This document shows, in pieces, positions 10,053 to 20,454 of a DNA stretch of 32,145 bases. Origin of the DNA: Sanchytrium tribonematis (lineage: Eukaryota; Sanchytriomycota; Sanchytriomycetes; Sanchytriales; Sanchytriaceae); contig JADGIG010000045.1 in assembly GCA_018985235.1 (NCBI GenBank), positions 1 to 32,145 on the forward strand, given 5' to 3'. The notes under the pieces were generated by a model. It was given only the letters and a program-made list of their open reading frames with translations, made no database searches and was not told the DNA's origin. Position 1 is the stretch's first letter, and each line of letters opens with the position of its first letter. A program made the translations under genes and the position numbers.

Positions 10053-11135
10053 CTACAAAACTAATAGATTTTTATTCTTGCTTGCTTGTTCGATAATGGA
10101 ATACATGTCAGATTCTAAAAATTCGGACTTTTCAGATGAAATTAAATATATTCGGCAATTATGACTTGCTAAGTTCCATCCAGAACAGATATATTTCTCA
10201 CATTCGAAAAAATTTGTAATACTGCATATTTCCAAAGGTCTGTCTCTTGATTGCATCAATTTAAGACAGGAATGTGTGAAATTTTGAAATACTTCAAATT
10301 GCATTTTTTTAGCAAATAATTCAAATGACAAGTCAGAGTTCCTCAATTTAGTTTTTTGGTATTTAAGCTGTAAAAGCTTATGATTTAAAAATACAAGCGC
10401 TTGATTTCCTTTAACATATAGACCGTATAAAGAATGATTGGCTATTATTGGTTGCGAGTCAACTACAGTTGGAAAATGTTTCGAACATTTATGGTGAACT
10501 TCCATTATACTATCAAATTTATCATGCCTAGAAGATATGTGTACGAAATATACGAGATTCTCAAATGTGACTAAAACGTGAAGTAATTGAGTCCCGAATT
10601 GAACGGGTATCCATCTGTAACCTTCGGATCTTCTGCTTATAAGCATTTGTATAACCAAAATATCAGAGACAGTGAAATTAATTGACTGCCTCTTATATAC
10701 TCCTTTCAGAGTTGCAAAGGTGTTTGCTTGGTGAGTAAACACAAGAGTTGCTAACAGAAATTCATGGCCATGCCTGAGAGACAATTCCATGTCTTTGTTT
10801 TTATAAACAGGAAAGCATTCTAAATTTGCATAAAATCGCAACTGCTGAAAGTACATCGAAGCAGATCCTAGAATATCCTCCGGCTGATTTGGAAAAGATC
10901 TGTTTAAAGCGATACAATAGGTATGTATAATCAAAGCAAATTTTTCGATAATCTCAGTGGAAATATACAGAACATCGTCGATCTCTTTAAAATATATGCA
11001 ACGTGATTCTCCTTTGATCTGCTTTATTTTATTAGAATGGTATATCGAGAATAGCAATGGAACGTCTTTCAACTTTAAAATATCTTCTCCATAATCAAAA
11101 ATTGCTTTACCATCTCGACAAAGTATCAGCTGCAT
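10053..11135 (-). CDS. MON1: Vacuolar fusion protein MON1 (Rab7 GEF subunit)
   Basis: MON1 with CCZ1 activates Rab7/Ypt7 on late endosomes and vacuoles. The 360-residue protein reads as three longin-like parts. LILCRDGKAIFDYGEDILKLKDVPLLF opens the first, equivalent to the HxFILSxAGKPIY region of Mon1. VSDILVIQMLI...YRWIPVQFGTQLLHVLVTFENLVYFVHISSRHDKF corresponds to the WTPICLPKFNxxGFL...LISxD region. The C-terminal LMQSRDRPLEICSITNFFECEKYICSGW matches the segment with SRPLKLLYH...WVTSGFEL. Yeast and animal MON1 have about 550-650 residues, with an unstructured N-terminus missing here. The start is the ATG at 11135, 18 nt from the divergent katanin ATG. FUZ-family longins are a more distant alternative. 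Confidence 0.72.
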   Translation of the reverse strand: MQLILCRDGKAIFDYGEDILKLKDVPLLFSIYHSNKIKQIKGESRCIYFKEIDDVLYISTEIIEKFALIIHTYCIALNRSFPNQPEDILGSASMYFQQLRFYANLECFPVYKNKDMELSLRHGHEFLLATLVFTHQANTFATLKGVYKRQSINFTVSDILVIQMLISRRSEGYRWIPVQFGTQLLHVLVTFENLVYFVHISSRHDKFDSIMEVHHKCSKHFPTVVDSQPIIANHSLYGLYVKGNQALVFLNHKLLQLKYQKTKLRNSDLSFELFAKKMQFEVFQNFTHSCLKLMQSRDRPLEICSITNFFECEKYICSGWNLASHNCRIYLISSEKSEFLESDMYSIIEQASKNKNLLVL

Positions 11136-11150
11136 TTTGGAGATGTTTGA

Positions 11151-12344
<1,194 letters not shown>

Positions 12345-12376
12345 TAAATTTCAAAGTGACTCTTAATTCTCAAACA

Positions 12377-14204
12377 ATGAATTCTATTTTTTTAACCACA
12401 AAAACTTTAAATTTCTTGCAACTTAGGTATAATGTCACCAAAGATGACAAAATGTTTGCAAAAATAGACTTGGAGACTATTCAGTCACATATTGACAATA
12501 ATCCCTATACTTCTGAATTTTTGGACTTTAAGGAAAAAATTTATGAGGCTAAGGCTTGTTTCGTAATCAAAGATGTATACTGGAAGAGTGGAAAAAACTA
12601 CGAAATAACATTTGATGAACCTGAAATTGCAATGGTTGAGCCCACTAACGCAAATGCAACTAGTGAGCCTTCAAAGCCTATATTTTTGAAAGAAATTCCA
12701 ATTATAATAGAAAAAAGCTGGATTGCACCGACGAGACATGACAAAACCATGTTAAAAACGGAAGAATTCAAGCTCACTAAAATGTTATTACACAAAAACC
12801 ACATTGAAAAGAAATTCATAGAAGTTAAAGAAAAAGTGTTTATAGATAAAGGGAGCCAAGTTGCAGCTACTCATTATTTGAACCGAAAATTACAGTATAG
12901 CACCAAACATCTAGAATCTAGTCAGATAAAAGAAATCTGTGCTCGCGACAACTTTTTATCTTTCGTGAAAGAAGCTGAGCAGCTTATTACAAAAGACATA
13001 GAATTCGAAGAGCTATTGTTTAAGTCCGCAATAAAGTCTTCCGACATATTTATTAGCAACAAAGACAAATTAACCGATTTGACTTCATTTAGTTTAAATG
13101 AAGAGTCTGGTGGAGAATCAATATTCGCAACCTGTATATTATTTGTACCAGAACAATGCGACAAAACGATTTGTAGTTTTGGCAATATAAAAGTCGACTG
13201 CGAATCAATTGTTTTATGTAAATGGTACTCCAAAGATATTATTGCACCAGAGAAAGTTTACCGCGATAAATTCGGAATCACAACATTTAGTATTTATCAG
13301 GGAAAAACAATTGTGGCTGGCTTTCAGGATGGAAGTATAAAATTTATAGACTTGGAAACATTTGATTGCGTCAGCGCCAAAAAAGAAGTTAAGGCAACTC
13401 AAAATCGTGCACCAATAGGCTTCATTCTAATTGAAGGAGACGAATTAATTGCCATCTCGACAAAATTTGAGATCTCTAAATATCTCATGAAAGACTCGGC
13501 ATTAGAATTAATTTCAAACGTATTTCTTTGTAATTTAGTATACATCCAAAATATCTTCGCTGTGCCTCCATGCAGAAGTTATTAGGGCTCAAAGAGCCAT
13601 AAAATTATCAGATGATATTGGAAATTTGTTTTCCACAAATATTGAGGAGACGAAGGTTCTCGTTGAAGATCCGATTCGATTGCCATTTGCTATATCATTC
13701 ATAACCGAAAATCCAGTAATTGATGATCTCATTCTTGTAGGTTCCACTGGGGTTTTAGTCATATATAGAAACCAAGTAGAAATTCACCGCTTATCTGTCG
13801 ATGTACAATTTACGTGTGGTAAATGGAGTCCCACAAGACCAAGCGTATTTTTTACAACCTCAAAAGATGGCAATTTTTATGTCTTCGATTTGTTACAAAA
13901 TGACGAAAGCCCTCTAGAAGTCAAGGCAATTAGTTCCAGTAGAATTATAAGCATGGATCTTCAAACATTTTCCAACAAACAGTTTGCATGTTTGGGTTCC
14001 CAAGATGGGTCCTCTCATATTCTTAAAATTCCTAAAGAGTTTTGTAAGCAATTCAAGTCCAATGCTAAAGAGTATGAAACCTATCTAACCAATCTAGAAG
14101 TCTCTAAAGAAACACTTTCGGAATTTCAAATCCCAACAACGAAAAAAGATTTGATCTTTGACGATGTCGACGAAATACTCTCAAAAATGGTTAAATCAAA
14201 ATAA
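12377..14204 (+). CDS. DNAI3: Axonemal inner-arm dynein intermediate chain DNAI3/WDR63 (IC140-like), two exons
   Basis: WDR63/IC140 is the intermediate chain of the two-headed inner-arm dynein f/I1 of motile cilia. CDS: join(12377..13519, 13539..14204), 602 residues. The clearest match is near residues 475-560. CGKWSPTRPSVFFTTSKDGNFYVFDLL aligns with the WDR63 blade SGHWSxTRPGVFY..EDGYIDIWDLL. It is followed by SNKQFACLGSQDGSSHILKIP and a helical tail as in WDR63. The N-terminal FVIKDVYWKSGKNYEITF also matches. Splicing out 19 nt joins LISN to YTSKISSLCLHAEVIRAQRAI. It is shorter than animal WDR63 (about 890). It ends overlapping the convergent APC4 gene by 9 nt. Confidence 0.82.
13520..13538 (+). 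other. 19-nt spliceosomal intron in DNAI3
   Basis: GTATTTCTTTGTAATTTAG, phase 0. Removal fuses two open frames into one 602-residue WDR63-like protein. The branch-like TAAT sits at -8 to -5. Confidence 0.87.
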
Positions 14205-15560
14205 ATCATCAAACTTCCTCACATAAATACTATGATTCATGACTATGGTTAGTGTTTGACTAAACACAAATAAATTATAAGAGGAAACCACACTCGACAA
14301 GTTTGATTCATGACGCATAATCCCATTTTTATCAAATATAATCAATTTAAGATAATCTTCATCCTGGAATAAACTAACTAAATACTTGCCGTTAAATTTT
14401 AGTAATCCGGATTGATATCTATAATTGATTATAGCTTTGTCCGAGGACGCTAAGCACAGCACGCTATTGTTTGCAATTCCAACCAAGTATGGGTCATTCA
14501 ATGTTTCAACCAAAATTTTAAAGTTTAGAGGATTGTTAACCTTGAGAAATTCGACTTGAGGTAATGATTTTAGGTCAATCAAAGTACCTAAATTAATATT
14601 CTCATCGGTTTCTACAACGTTTGTTTCAATCAGATTTGGATACGATTTACAAAACGCAATTAGTTTTTTATCATCAGCATCAGGAACCTTATTTTGAACC
14701 AAACACAAAATCCAATGAAAAAATTCCAAAACACAAGTGTAATAGTCTTGATTTTTTTCAAAAATGGCCTCATTTGATTTTAATATTGAAAGACTTTTGC
14801 TTGTAATGTCATCAGAAGTCTTGTCCCATTCGAATGTAAGGGCAAACAAAGATCTGCTAAATCCCACTAACGAAATGTATTTCTCTTTCAGATCTAATTG
14901 ATGATTTATCCACAAATCGTATAAATCTGCTAGCATATTTAAATTTTTTTGGTAGCTTTGGATGGTGACGTAAGTCGAAATATAAAAGAGCATCAATTGA
15001 TTGTTCCCAAATAAAATATGCTGCGCTATACTCTTTATAGCCAGACCAGTTCGATGATCTTCAGTCTCATTACTTGCCTCGAATTTTAAATTGACGCATT
15101 CTTTTAAATGCAAGTACACCTGCTTCAATATTCCATCGATGTCCAATTCTATTTTTTCGACCTGTGCTTTTGATTCTTGTATAATATGCAATTGATTTAT
15201 AAAATCTGCTTTGACATTAAATGCTTTTCCAAGGACAATATTGCCAAGACTTGTATAGCCACATTTAGACAATACAATCGATTTCGCGCTATGTGACTCA
15301 ATCAAATAACCATATTTAGTGTAAGCAAAAATACCATTTCCGGTATTGGTAAATATGTACTCTCCAATTATTGTGGCATGTTGAATAGATTCAGTTTTTT
15401 CAAATGCAGAGATCTGATCAATATATACATACCAGGTGTCCGTGGTCCAGCCAACGCTCATGATACTGCTTTCTAGCACACTGCAATCTTTGACGTCTCT
15501 ATCTAATGTTAATAATATTTCTCCCCATTCGTTGAGAATATTTTTAAAATGGCAAAACAT
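14196..15560 (-). CDS. APC4: Anaphase-promoting complex subunit 4-like protein, reduced
   Basis: APC4 is a scaffold subunit of the APC/C ubiquitin ligase that links the platform to the catalytic arm. The 454-residue protein has a poorly conserved N-terminal beta-rich part, then a helical core. AIKSIAQHILFGNNQLMLFYISTYVTIQSYQKNLNML aligns with the APC4 ..LLLFGxxSxELQTFL.. region. SILKSNEAIFEKNQDYYTCVLEFFHWILCLV aligns with its LKANELLxVIDRSMKNFKAFFRWLYVAML helix. The C-terminal beta-rich part (YLVGIANNSVLCLASSDKAIINYRY) fits the second half of the WD propeller. Human APC4 has about 800 residues, so it is strongly shortened. The start at 15560 has an in-frame stop just upstream. An unknown WD protein remains possible. 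Confidence 0.6.
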   Translation of the reverse strand: MFCHFKNILNEWGEILLTLDRDVKDCSVLESSIMSVGWTTDTWYVYIDQISAFEKTESIQHATIIGEYIFTNTGNGIFAYTKYGYLIESHSAKSIVLSKCGYTSLGNIVLGKAFNVKADFINQLHIIQESKAQVEKIELDIDGILKQVYLHLKECVNLKFEASNETEDHRTGLAIKSIAQHILFGNNQLMLFYISTYVTIQSYQKNLNMLADLYDLWINHQLDLKEKYISLVGFSRSLFALTFEWDKTSDDITSKSLSILKSNEAIFEKNQDYYTCVLEFFHWILCLVQNKVPDADDKKLIAFCKSYPNLIETNVVETDENINLGTLIDLKSLPQVEFLKVNNPLNFKILVETLNDPYLVGIANNSVLCLASSDKAIINYRYQSGLLKFNGKYLVSLFQDEDYLKLIIFDKNGIMRHESNLSSVVSSYNLFVFSQTLTIVMNHSIYVRKFDDLF

Positions 15561-15612
15561 TCTGTTTTAAGATTATAGGTTCAAAATTTGGCCACCTTAA
15601 ATTCCCATAAAT

Positions 15613-15696
15613 GTTACAAATTGTAAATGAAATAATAATAATCAAATTACAAATTATATACTGCACAAATATAGAAATTGGCAAAGTTTTTGTAAC
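15613..15696. promoter_or_regulatory. GTTACAAA elements in the APC4/VPS41 divergent promoter
   Basis: GTTACAAA at 15613-15620 and TTTTGTAAC at 15688-15696 flank the AT-rich gap. The second copy ends 2 nt before the VPS41 ATG. They match the element at 347, 2489 and 20430. Confidence 0.4.
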
Positions 15697-15698
15697 AT

Positions 15699-18497
15699 AT
15701 GAGTCAGTTGATAAATGTATTTTCCTGCAATCAGGCAGATCAGACCATAAAATTTATATCATGCATAGCAATAGATCAATATATTGTTTGCGGTGGTTAT
15801 GATGGTACTGTACATGTCCTGAAATATCAAAATTTAAAATCTCCTATCATTCAAGATGAGGAAAGCATGCAACTCAATTCTAAAGCCTTACAATATTCTA
15901 AATTATTATCGTACCAAGCACACAAAGTAATGATAATGAATTTAGACACTAGGGATAATATTGTTGTGAGCGCTGCGTTAGATGGCAGTATTTATTGGTA
16001 CCAAATTGACACAAATCAAATATATCAGCTTCAGTTAAATAGACCGGTCAAGGGAATTCAGCTCTATGGTCAATCAAGCTCTTTTATATCCAGGACGAGT
16101 CAACCGCAGTTCATTTATACCAACGAGCATCGTTTGGCTTATAATACATCGTCGCTATTGAATAATTCTAAAAATGTTGTTTATTTTGAGGAATCGGAGC
16201 CTATTGAAAATGTACATGCATTTGGGAAACTCATTGTGACCTCTAATTTAAATGAGTTGCGAATATATGAGGAAAAAACGTTGATTTATATTGTCAAAAA
16301 AGATTTAGAAATGGTCCCTCAAGTTCAAATATATGAAAATACTGTGATTGTGGGCTGGAAAAATTGGGTTGCCATGTTTGCTGTTAACAACAGAAAAGTA
16401 GAACTAATATTTGAAGCAAATTTAGGAATTTTGATTTGTGGAGTGGGTCTCCTAGAAGACAAAGTCTTAATATTAGGCTATCCTAGAAATGATGTCAAAG
16501 GTATCTCTGTAAATTCTATAATGAAAGTTTTTGATTTCGAGTCAGATATTGAGAATCATGTTGCTTTGAAAGAACTTGACCATGAATTTACAAAGGAAAT
16601 GCCACTTTTAGCTTTACTTAATCCCAGAAATTTAGAAGCTTTTGAGCAAGTTTTTGCTCTCAAAATTCCAGACTTTAAAAATATCAGACCATCCGAGTAT
16701 AAATTTCTATGCAAAAATGGAATTTTTAGCATTTCTACTCCACAAATTATGTTGTTAGGACAGCCCACCACAATTCAAGACCAAGTTGGTTTGCTCGTGA
16801 AAGACAATAAAGTGGAACAAGCATTTCAATTGCTTATTAAGATAACAGATCCTATTGCTTACAGGACATCAAAACTTCATAAGTTTGAAGACGAAGTTTT
16901 CCTTTATCGTTTTCCCAAAGAATACCGTATCTTGTCTCATAAAATAGGCATTACCCTGATGAACCTTCTTTATGAAAATGAACGCTATGAAGATTGTGCA
17001 GCACTTGCGCCTAGCATTTTAACTCAAGATTGGAAAGAATGGCTGGTCAAGTTTAAAAATACTGGTCACATAAAGATTTTAGCTGCTGTAATACCATTTG
17101 AAAGTAATTATTTGGATGAAATCAACTTACTTATTGACTATCTGAAAGAAGATGATTTAGAATCGTTGATGAGCTTTGTTTCTGAACTACCAATTGATCA
17201 AATTCCGTTTGCTGATGAATTAATTATAGAACTTGAATCTTTGCATCATTCTAAGAAACATCCTCAAAAGCATACTATTCTGGAAACTTTAGAAATCTTA
17301 TATGAGAAAACACTAAAATATGACAAGCTGATTATAACTTTGCTCGAGTTAAAAAGTTACGATAAGGCGTACAAACTTATTGCAGAATATCCCTATTTAT
17401 TGCCAAATGTATTGCAATGTAGAGCATTGTTTTGGATGGAACTTAACGACTTTGTTGCCAGTAATCAAGAACGATATGAAGAATTAGATTTAAAATTTGT
17501 TCATTATTTTAAAACTCAAACCAATAAAACAGCGGAAAAACTGTATCATTCTGTGCCTATGAAATTAGTGATTCATGAGATAGAGCATTTAAGTGTTCAA
17601 AACATTGCTAATCAATTGAAAGAAGTTCCAAAACATTTATTTGTGTTTTTACATGTATTATTTGAGTACGATTCCAAAAAATTCACAGAATATCACAACA
17701 TGCTACTAGAATTATATGCTGAATTTGATCATCATAAATTAATGAGTTTTTTAAGGTCATCGAGCAATTATTCTCTAGAAAAAGCAGTAAATATCTGCGA
17801 GTCGAGGGCATTTGTAAACGAGACCTTATTTTTATATGGGAGAATGGGTAATTCCAAGGGAGCAGTAAAAACAATTTTGGAAAAGTTAAAGGACTACAAG
17901 TTGGCAATTGATTTCGCAAAGGAACAAAAAGATCCTAACGTCTGGGAAGAACTTGTCACTTATGCGACCAAATATCCTATCTTTTGGCCATATCTATTAG
18001 AACATGGTTCATTTGATGTGGCACCTTTGAAATTAGTTGAAAATATACCAAATAATGCCAAAATTGAGAACTTAAAGAGCCTTTTGTTGAAGGTGATGAA
18101 CAGCTGCAATATTGAGATTGCACTATCCCATGTCTGCTCGACTATAATGATTAATGATTGCCTGGCTAAAATGAAAAGCCATACGAAACATTCTCTCGAC
18201 TCATCATTTGTGCAACTCACAAAGGATGACCTGGAACTTGAACACACCTATTTACTATTCGGGTGTGGACATGTATTCAGTGAATCCTCAGATAAATCAT
18301 CTTCGCAGAATACGGAATTACGTCAACGATCAAATTCTCTATCCAGTATTTCATCGACATCAACTGTTAGGAAATTTCGGAAAAATACCAGGCAATTAAA
18401 AATCCTTGTGGAGTCAGAAAGGCTAAGGCAAGTCGCAGAAAACCCTGAAGTCGAATGTCCAGTTTGTATTCGAACTGCAAGTTTAATAAATAATTGA
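15699..18497 (+). CDS. VPS41: HOPS-complex subunit VPS41
   Basis: VPS41 is the effector subunit of the HOPS tethering complex at late endosomes and vacuoles and binds Rab7. The 932-residue protein has an N-terminal WD40 propeller (about residues 5-300; IVCGGYDGTVHVL, VVSAALDGSIYWYQI), then a long helical solenoid with the clathrin-heavy-chain repeat. The hallmark ELYAEFDHHKLMSFLRSSSNYSLEKAVNICE, followed by FVNETLFLYGRMGNSKGAVKTI and LAIDFAKEQKDPNVWEELV (about 665-770), is VPS41-specific. The C-terminal RING is eroded: CGH (856-858) and CPVC (920-923) survive, with a Ser-rich insert between and no clear first CxxC pair. The DiT transporter follows after 27 nt. Confidence 0.93.
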   Translation: MSQLINVFSCNQADQTIKFISCIAIDQYIVCGGYDGTVHVLKYQNLKSPIIQDEESMQLNSKALQYSKLLSYQAHKVMIMNLDTRDNIVVSAALDGSIYWYQIDTNQIYQLQLNRPVKGIQLYGQSSSFISRTSQPQFIYTNEHRLAYNTSSLLNNSKNVVYFEESEPIENVHAFGKLIVTSNLNELRIYEEKTLIYIVKKDLEMVPQVQIYENTVIVGWKNWVAMFAVNNRKVELIFEANLGILICGVGLLEDKVLILGYPRNDVKGISVNSIMKVFDFESDIENHVALKELDHEFTKEMPLLALLNPRNLEAFEQVFALKIPDFKNIRPSEYKFLCKNGIFSISTPQIMLLGQPTTIQDQVGLLVKDNKVEQAFQLLIKITDPIAYRTSKLHKFEDEVFLYRFPKEYRILSHKIGITLMNLLYENERYEDCAALAPSILTQDWKEWLVKFKNTGHIKILAAVIPFESNYLDEINLLIDYLKEDDLESLMSFVSELPIDQIPFADELIIELESLHHSKKHPQKHTILETLEILYEKTLKYDKLIITLLELKSYDKAYKLIAEYPYLLPNVLQCRALFWMELNDFVASNQERYEELDLKFVHYFKTQTNKTAEKLYHSVPMKLVIHEIEHLSVQNIANQLKEVPKHLFVFLHVLFEYDSKKFTEYHNMLLELYAEFDHHKLMSFLRSSSNYSLEKAVNICESRAFVNETLFLYGRMGNSKGAVKTILEKLKDYKLAIDFAKEQKDPNVWEELVTYATKYPIFWPYLLEHGSFDVAPLKLVENIPNNAKIENLKSLLLKVMNSCNIEIALSHVCSTIMINDCLAKMKSHTKHSLDSSFVQLTKDDLELEHTYLLFGCGHVFSESSDKSSSQNTELRQRSNSLSSISSTSTVRKFRKNTRQLKILVESERLRQVAENPEVECPVCIRTASLINN

Positions 18498-18524
18498 AAC
18501 ACTCCAGCTGAAACTTAAAATTTA

Positions 18525-19940
18525 ATGATTCACTCGCCTACCGAAAGTTCGTTTGCTTCTTCGGTTCATGAGCAGATCAAACCTTTCAATATGAAAAAAT
18601 ATACATCGCTTTTACCCAGTATAGTTTTATATTTTGCAGTGTTGTTGCTTTTAAAGGATAACGTGATTGCATTATTCTGTGCATTGTTTGTCGCTATAAT
18701 TGGAACTGAACTAAAATTAAGTATCATCATTTTGATGGCATTACTCGTGCTAAGCATCACGGTAGAATTGCCAGAACTGCTCAGCGGATATCAAGAACCA
18801 ACTCTATTTTTGGTTTGGAGTGCTTTTCATTTGGGAACTGCAATCCAAATTCACCTGAGCTCCCATATTTCTATTTTTTTATTGTACAAATTCTGTTTTT
18901 CATGGTACAGTATGTCATTATGCATCATTGGCTTAGAATTATTATTTGCATCTGTAATTCCTTCCAATACAGCCAGAGGAGGTCTTATTTTGCCAATCGT
19001 TCAACACATGATGGACATGTTAGATTTGTCTTACGGTACATACCTGACTCTGCTCGCTGCTTTTGCAAATCTTATTTCTGCAAGCACTTGGATGTTTGGC
19101 ATGGCCACAAATAGCTTAATCATTGAATTCATGACTAATTACAAATCTATAAAATTTACATTCTTCGACTGGTTAAGTGGAGCAATATTGCCTACGCTTG
19201 TAATCTCAATTAGTTTACCATTTATCCTTAAATACTTTTTATTGAAAGATGTTCCAGATCATGTACCAATGCTCAGGAATCAGATTACCGCAGATTTTTT
19301 ACAGCTCCCTAAACTTAATTGGAAGCAATTCGCCTTGATCGGAATACTTTTGGGCTGTCTAGTTTTATGGATGTCTCATCAAATCCACAATATCTCTTCT
19401 ACTATTATTTCAATGTTTGGATTGTTACTTCTTTTGTCTCTTGACATTATTTCTTGGGACGATGTTCTTAAAAACAAACAAGCATGGGATGCATTTTTCT
19501 GGTTAGGTGGGTTTATATCAATTGTAAATATCTTACAATCTCATAATATTACCAGTATAATAGGCAGTGCGATTGGCGAGATGATGCAATTTATTCACTC
19601 ACCCATACTAACAACTATGATTTTGACTAGTATTTACTTCTTCAGCATGTACATGTTTTCGGGTTGTTCGTCACATTTATTAGCTTTGGCCCCACCGATT
19701 CTCATGTCCGGAATACAACTGGGTTGCCCACCAAAATTGCTTTTGGCTTTAATGGCCTATTTCACTACGTTGAGTGGGTTATTAACGTATTATTCTTCCG
19801 GCCCAATAGTCATGTATTATTCATTAAATCTTGTGCAAAGCAGTACGTGGTTAAAAATGGGTTTAATTGTATCTTTATTTGTCATGTCTGTTTATTTCAC
19901 AATTGGTCTTCTTTGGTTCAAGATTCTGGGATTTTACTAA
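18525..19940 (+). CDS. DASS-family dicarboxylate transporter of the DiT (2-oxoglutarate/malate translocator) type
   Basis: A polytopic carrier of 471 residues with about 11-12 hydrophobic segments. It belongs to the DASS family, in the branch of plastid and bacterial 2-oxoglutarate/malate translocators. Family motifs: PSNTARGGLILPI (residues 146-158; Asn-Thr-Ala-Arg is the substrate motif of this branch), MATNSL, WDAFFWLGGFISI (family W..L.WFGG), and the C-terminal LSGLLTYYSSGPIVMYYSLNLV matching GGLTHYGSGPAPIYF. The tail IGLLWFKILGFY matches the WWKLLG end. Ordinary eukaryotic SLC13 carriers have a different motif. There is no clear transit peptide. It is convergent to the Dsc3-like gene with a 5-nt gap. 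Organellar or plasma-membrane location is unknown. Confidence 0.88.
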   Translation: MIHSPTESSFASSVHEQIKPFNMKKYTSLLPSIVLYFAVLLLLKDNVIALFCALFVAIIGTELKLSIIILMALLVLSITVELPELLSGYQEPTLFLVWSAFHLGTAIQIHLSSHISIFLLYKFCFSWYSMSLCIIGLELLFASVIPSNTARGGLILPIVQHMMDMLDLSYGTYLTLLAAFANLISASTWMFGMATNSLIIEFMTNYKSIKFTFFDWLSGAILPTLVISISLPFILKYFLLKDVPDHVPMLRNQITADFLQLPKLNWKQFALIGILLGCLVLWMSHQIHNISSTIISMFGLLLLLSLDIISWDDVLKNKQAWDAFFWLGGFISIVNILQSHNITSIIGSAIGEMMQFIHSPILTTMILTSIYFFSMYMFSGCSSHLLALAPPILMSGIQLGCPPKLLLALMAYFTTLSGLLTYYSSGPIVMYYSLNLVQSSTWLKMGLIVSLFVMSVYFTIGLLWFKILGFY

Positions 19941-19945
19941 TTTAA

Positions 19946-20416
19946 TCACAGAAAAATTTTTAGTCCCGAATTTATGATTAAACCAATTACACATCCAGCT
20001 TTAAATATTGTGTATTCATCAGACTTGATTCTGAGCGGGATCATTGTAAATACCGAAAATATAAACCCACTTAAAACCCCCATCAATAAATAAATGTACA
20101 AATCGTCTGGAGTTACAGCGGAAACATTTTGGGCTGTCATTTGGAGCGGATCAGATATGGTAGGCGGAGTTAGATGAACCATATTTCCATATTGTTTTAT
20201 TCTGGAGCTATAGAACGCTACGCTTTTGTTTAATTTCAACTTGGTGCCAAAATGGATTATATCAAAATTTCCTTCCAACTCTGCTGGTATTAGTTCGTTT
20301 ACAAAGGTATATGGTTCAATTTGAACCTCATATGTTTTTTCCTGATATATGCACTTGATTAAGTTTAACTCTGGTTTAATATTGACGAGAGGAATTATTT
20401 CGTGATTATCTTCCAT
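19946..20416 (-). CDS. Ubiquitin-like domain membrane protein, Dsc3-like
   Basis: A 156-residue protein with an N-terminal ubiquitin-like fold (about residues 12-80: LNLIKCIYQEKTYEVQIEPYTFVNELIP...FDIIHFGTKLKL...YGNMVHLTPP). It is followed by two hydrophobic helices (about 107-125 and 137-153). This layout matches Dsc3 of the fungal Dsc E3 ligase complex (DUF2407) and the TMUB/HERP-like proteins, which act in Golgi or ER membrane-protein degradation. The pattern YLLMGVLSGFIFSVF...FKAGCVIGLIINSGLKI resembles the DUF2407 C-terminus. Assignment to Dsc3 is tentative; the UBL plus two-TM layout is clear. The start is the ATG at 20416, 38 nt from the divergent helicase start. Confidence 0.7.
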   Translation of the reverse strand: MEDNHEIIPLVNIKPELNLIKCIYQEKTYEVQIEPYTFVNELIPAELEGNFDIIHFGTKLKLNKSVAFYSSRIKQYGNMVHLTPPTISDPLQMTAQNVSAVTPDDLYIYLLMGVLSGFIFSVFTMIPLRIKSDEYTIFKAGCVIGLIINSGLKIFL

Positions 20417-20429
20417 GTTTATTCTCCTT

Positions 20430-20438
20430 GTTACAAAA
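20430..20438. promoter_or_regulatory. GTTACAAAA element between Dsc3-like and SEN1-like genes
   Basis: GTTACAAAA lies in a 38-nt divergent gap, 13 nt from one start codon and 16 nt from the other. Same 9-mer as at 347, 2489 and 15688. Confidence 0.42.
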
Positions 20439-20454
20439 GATTTGAGATTGAACA

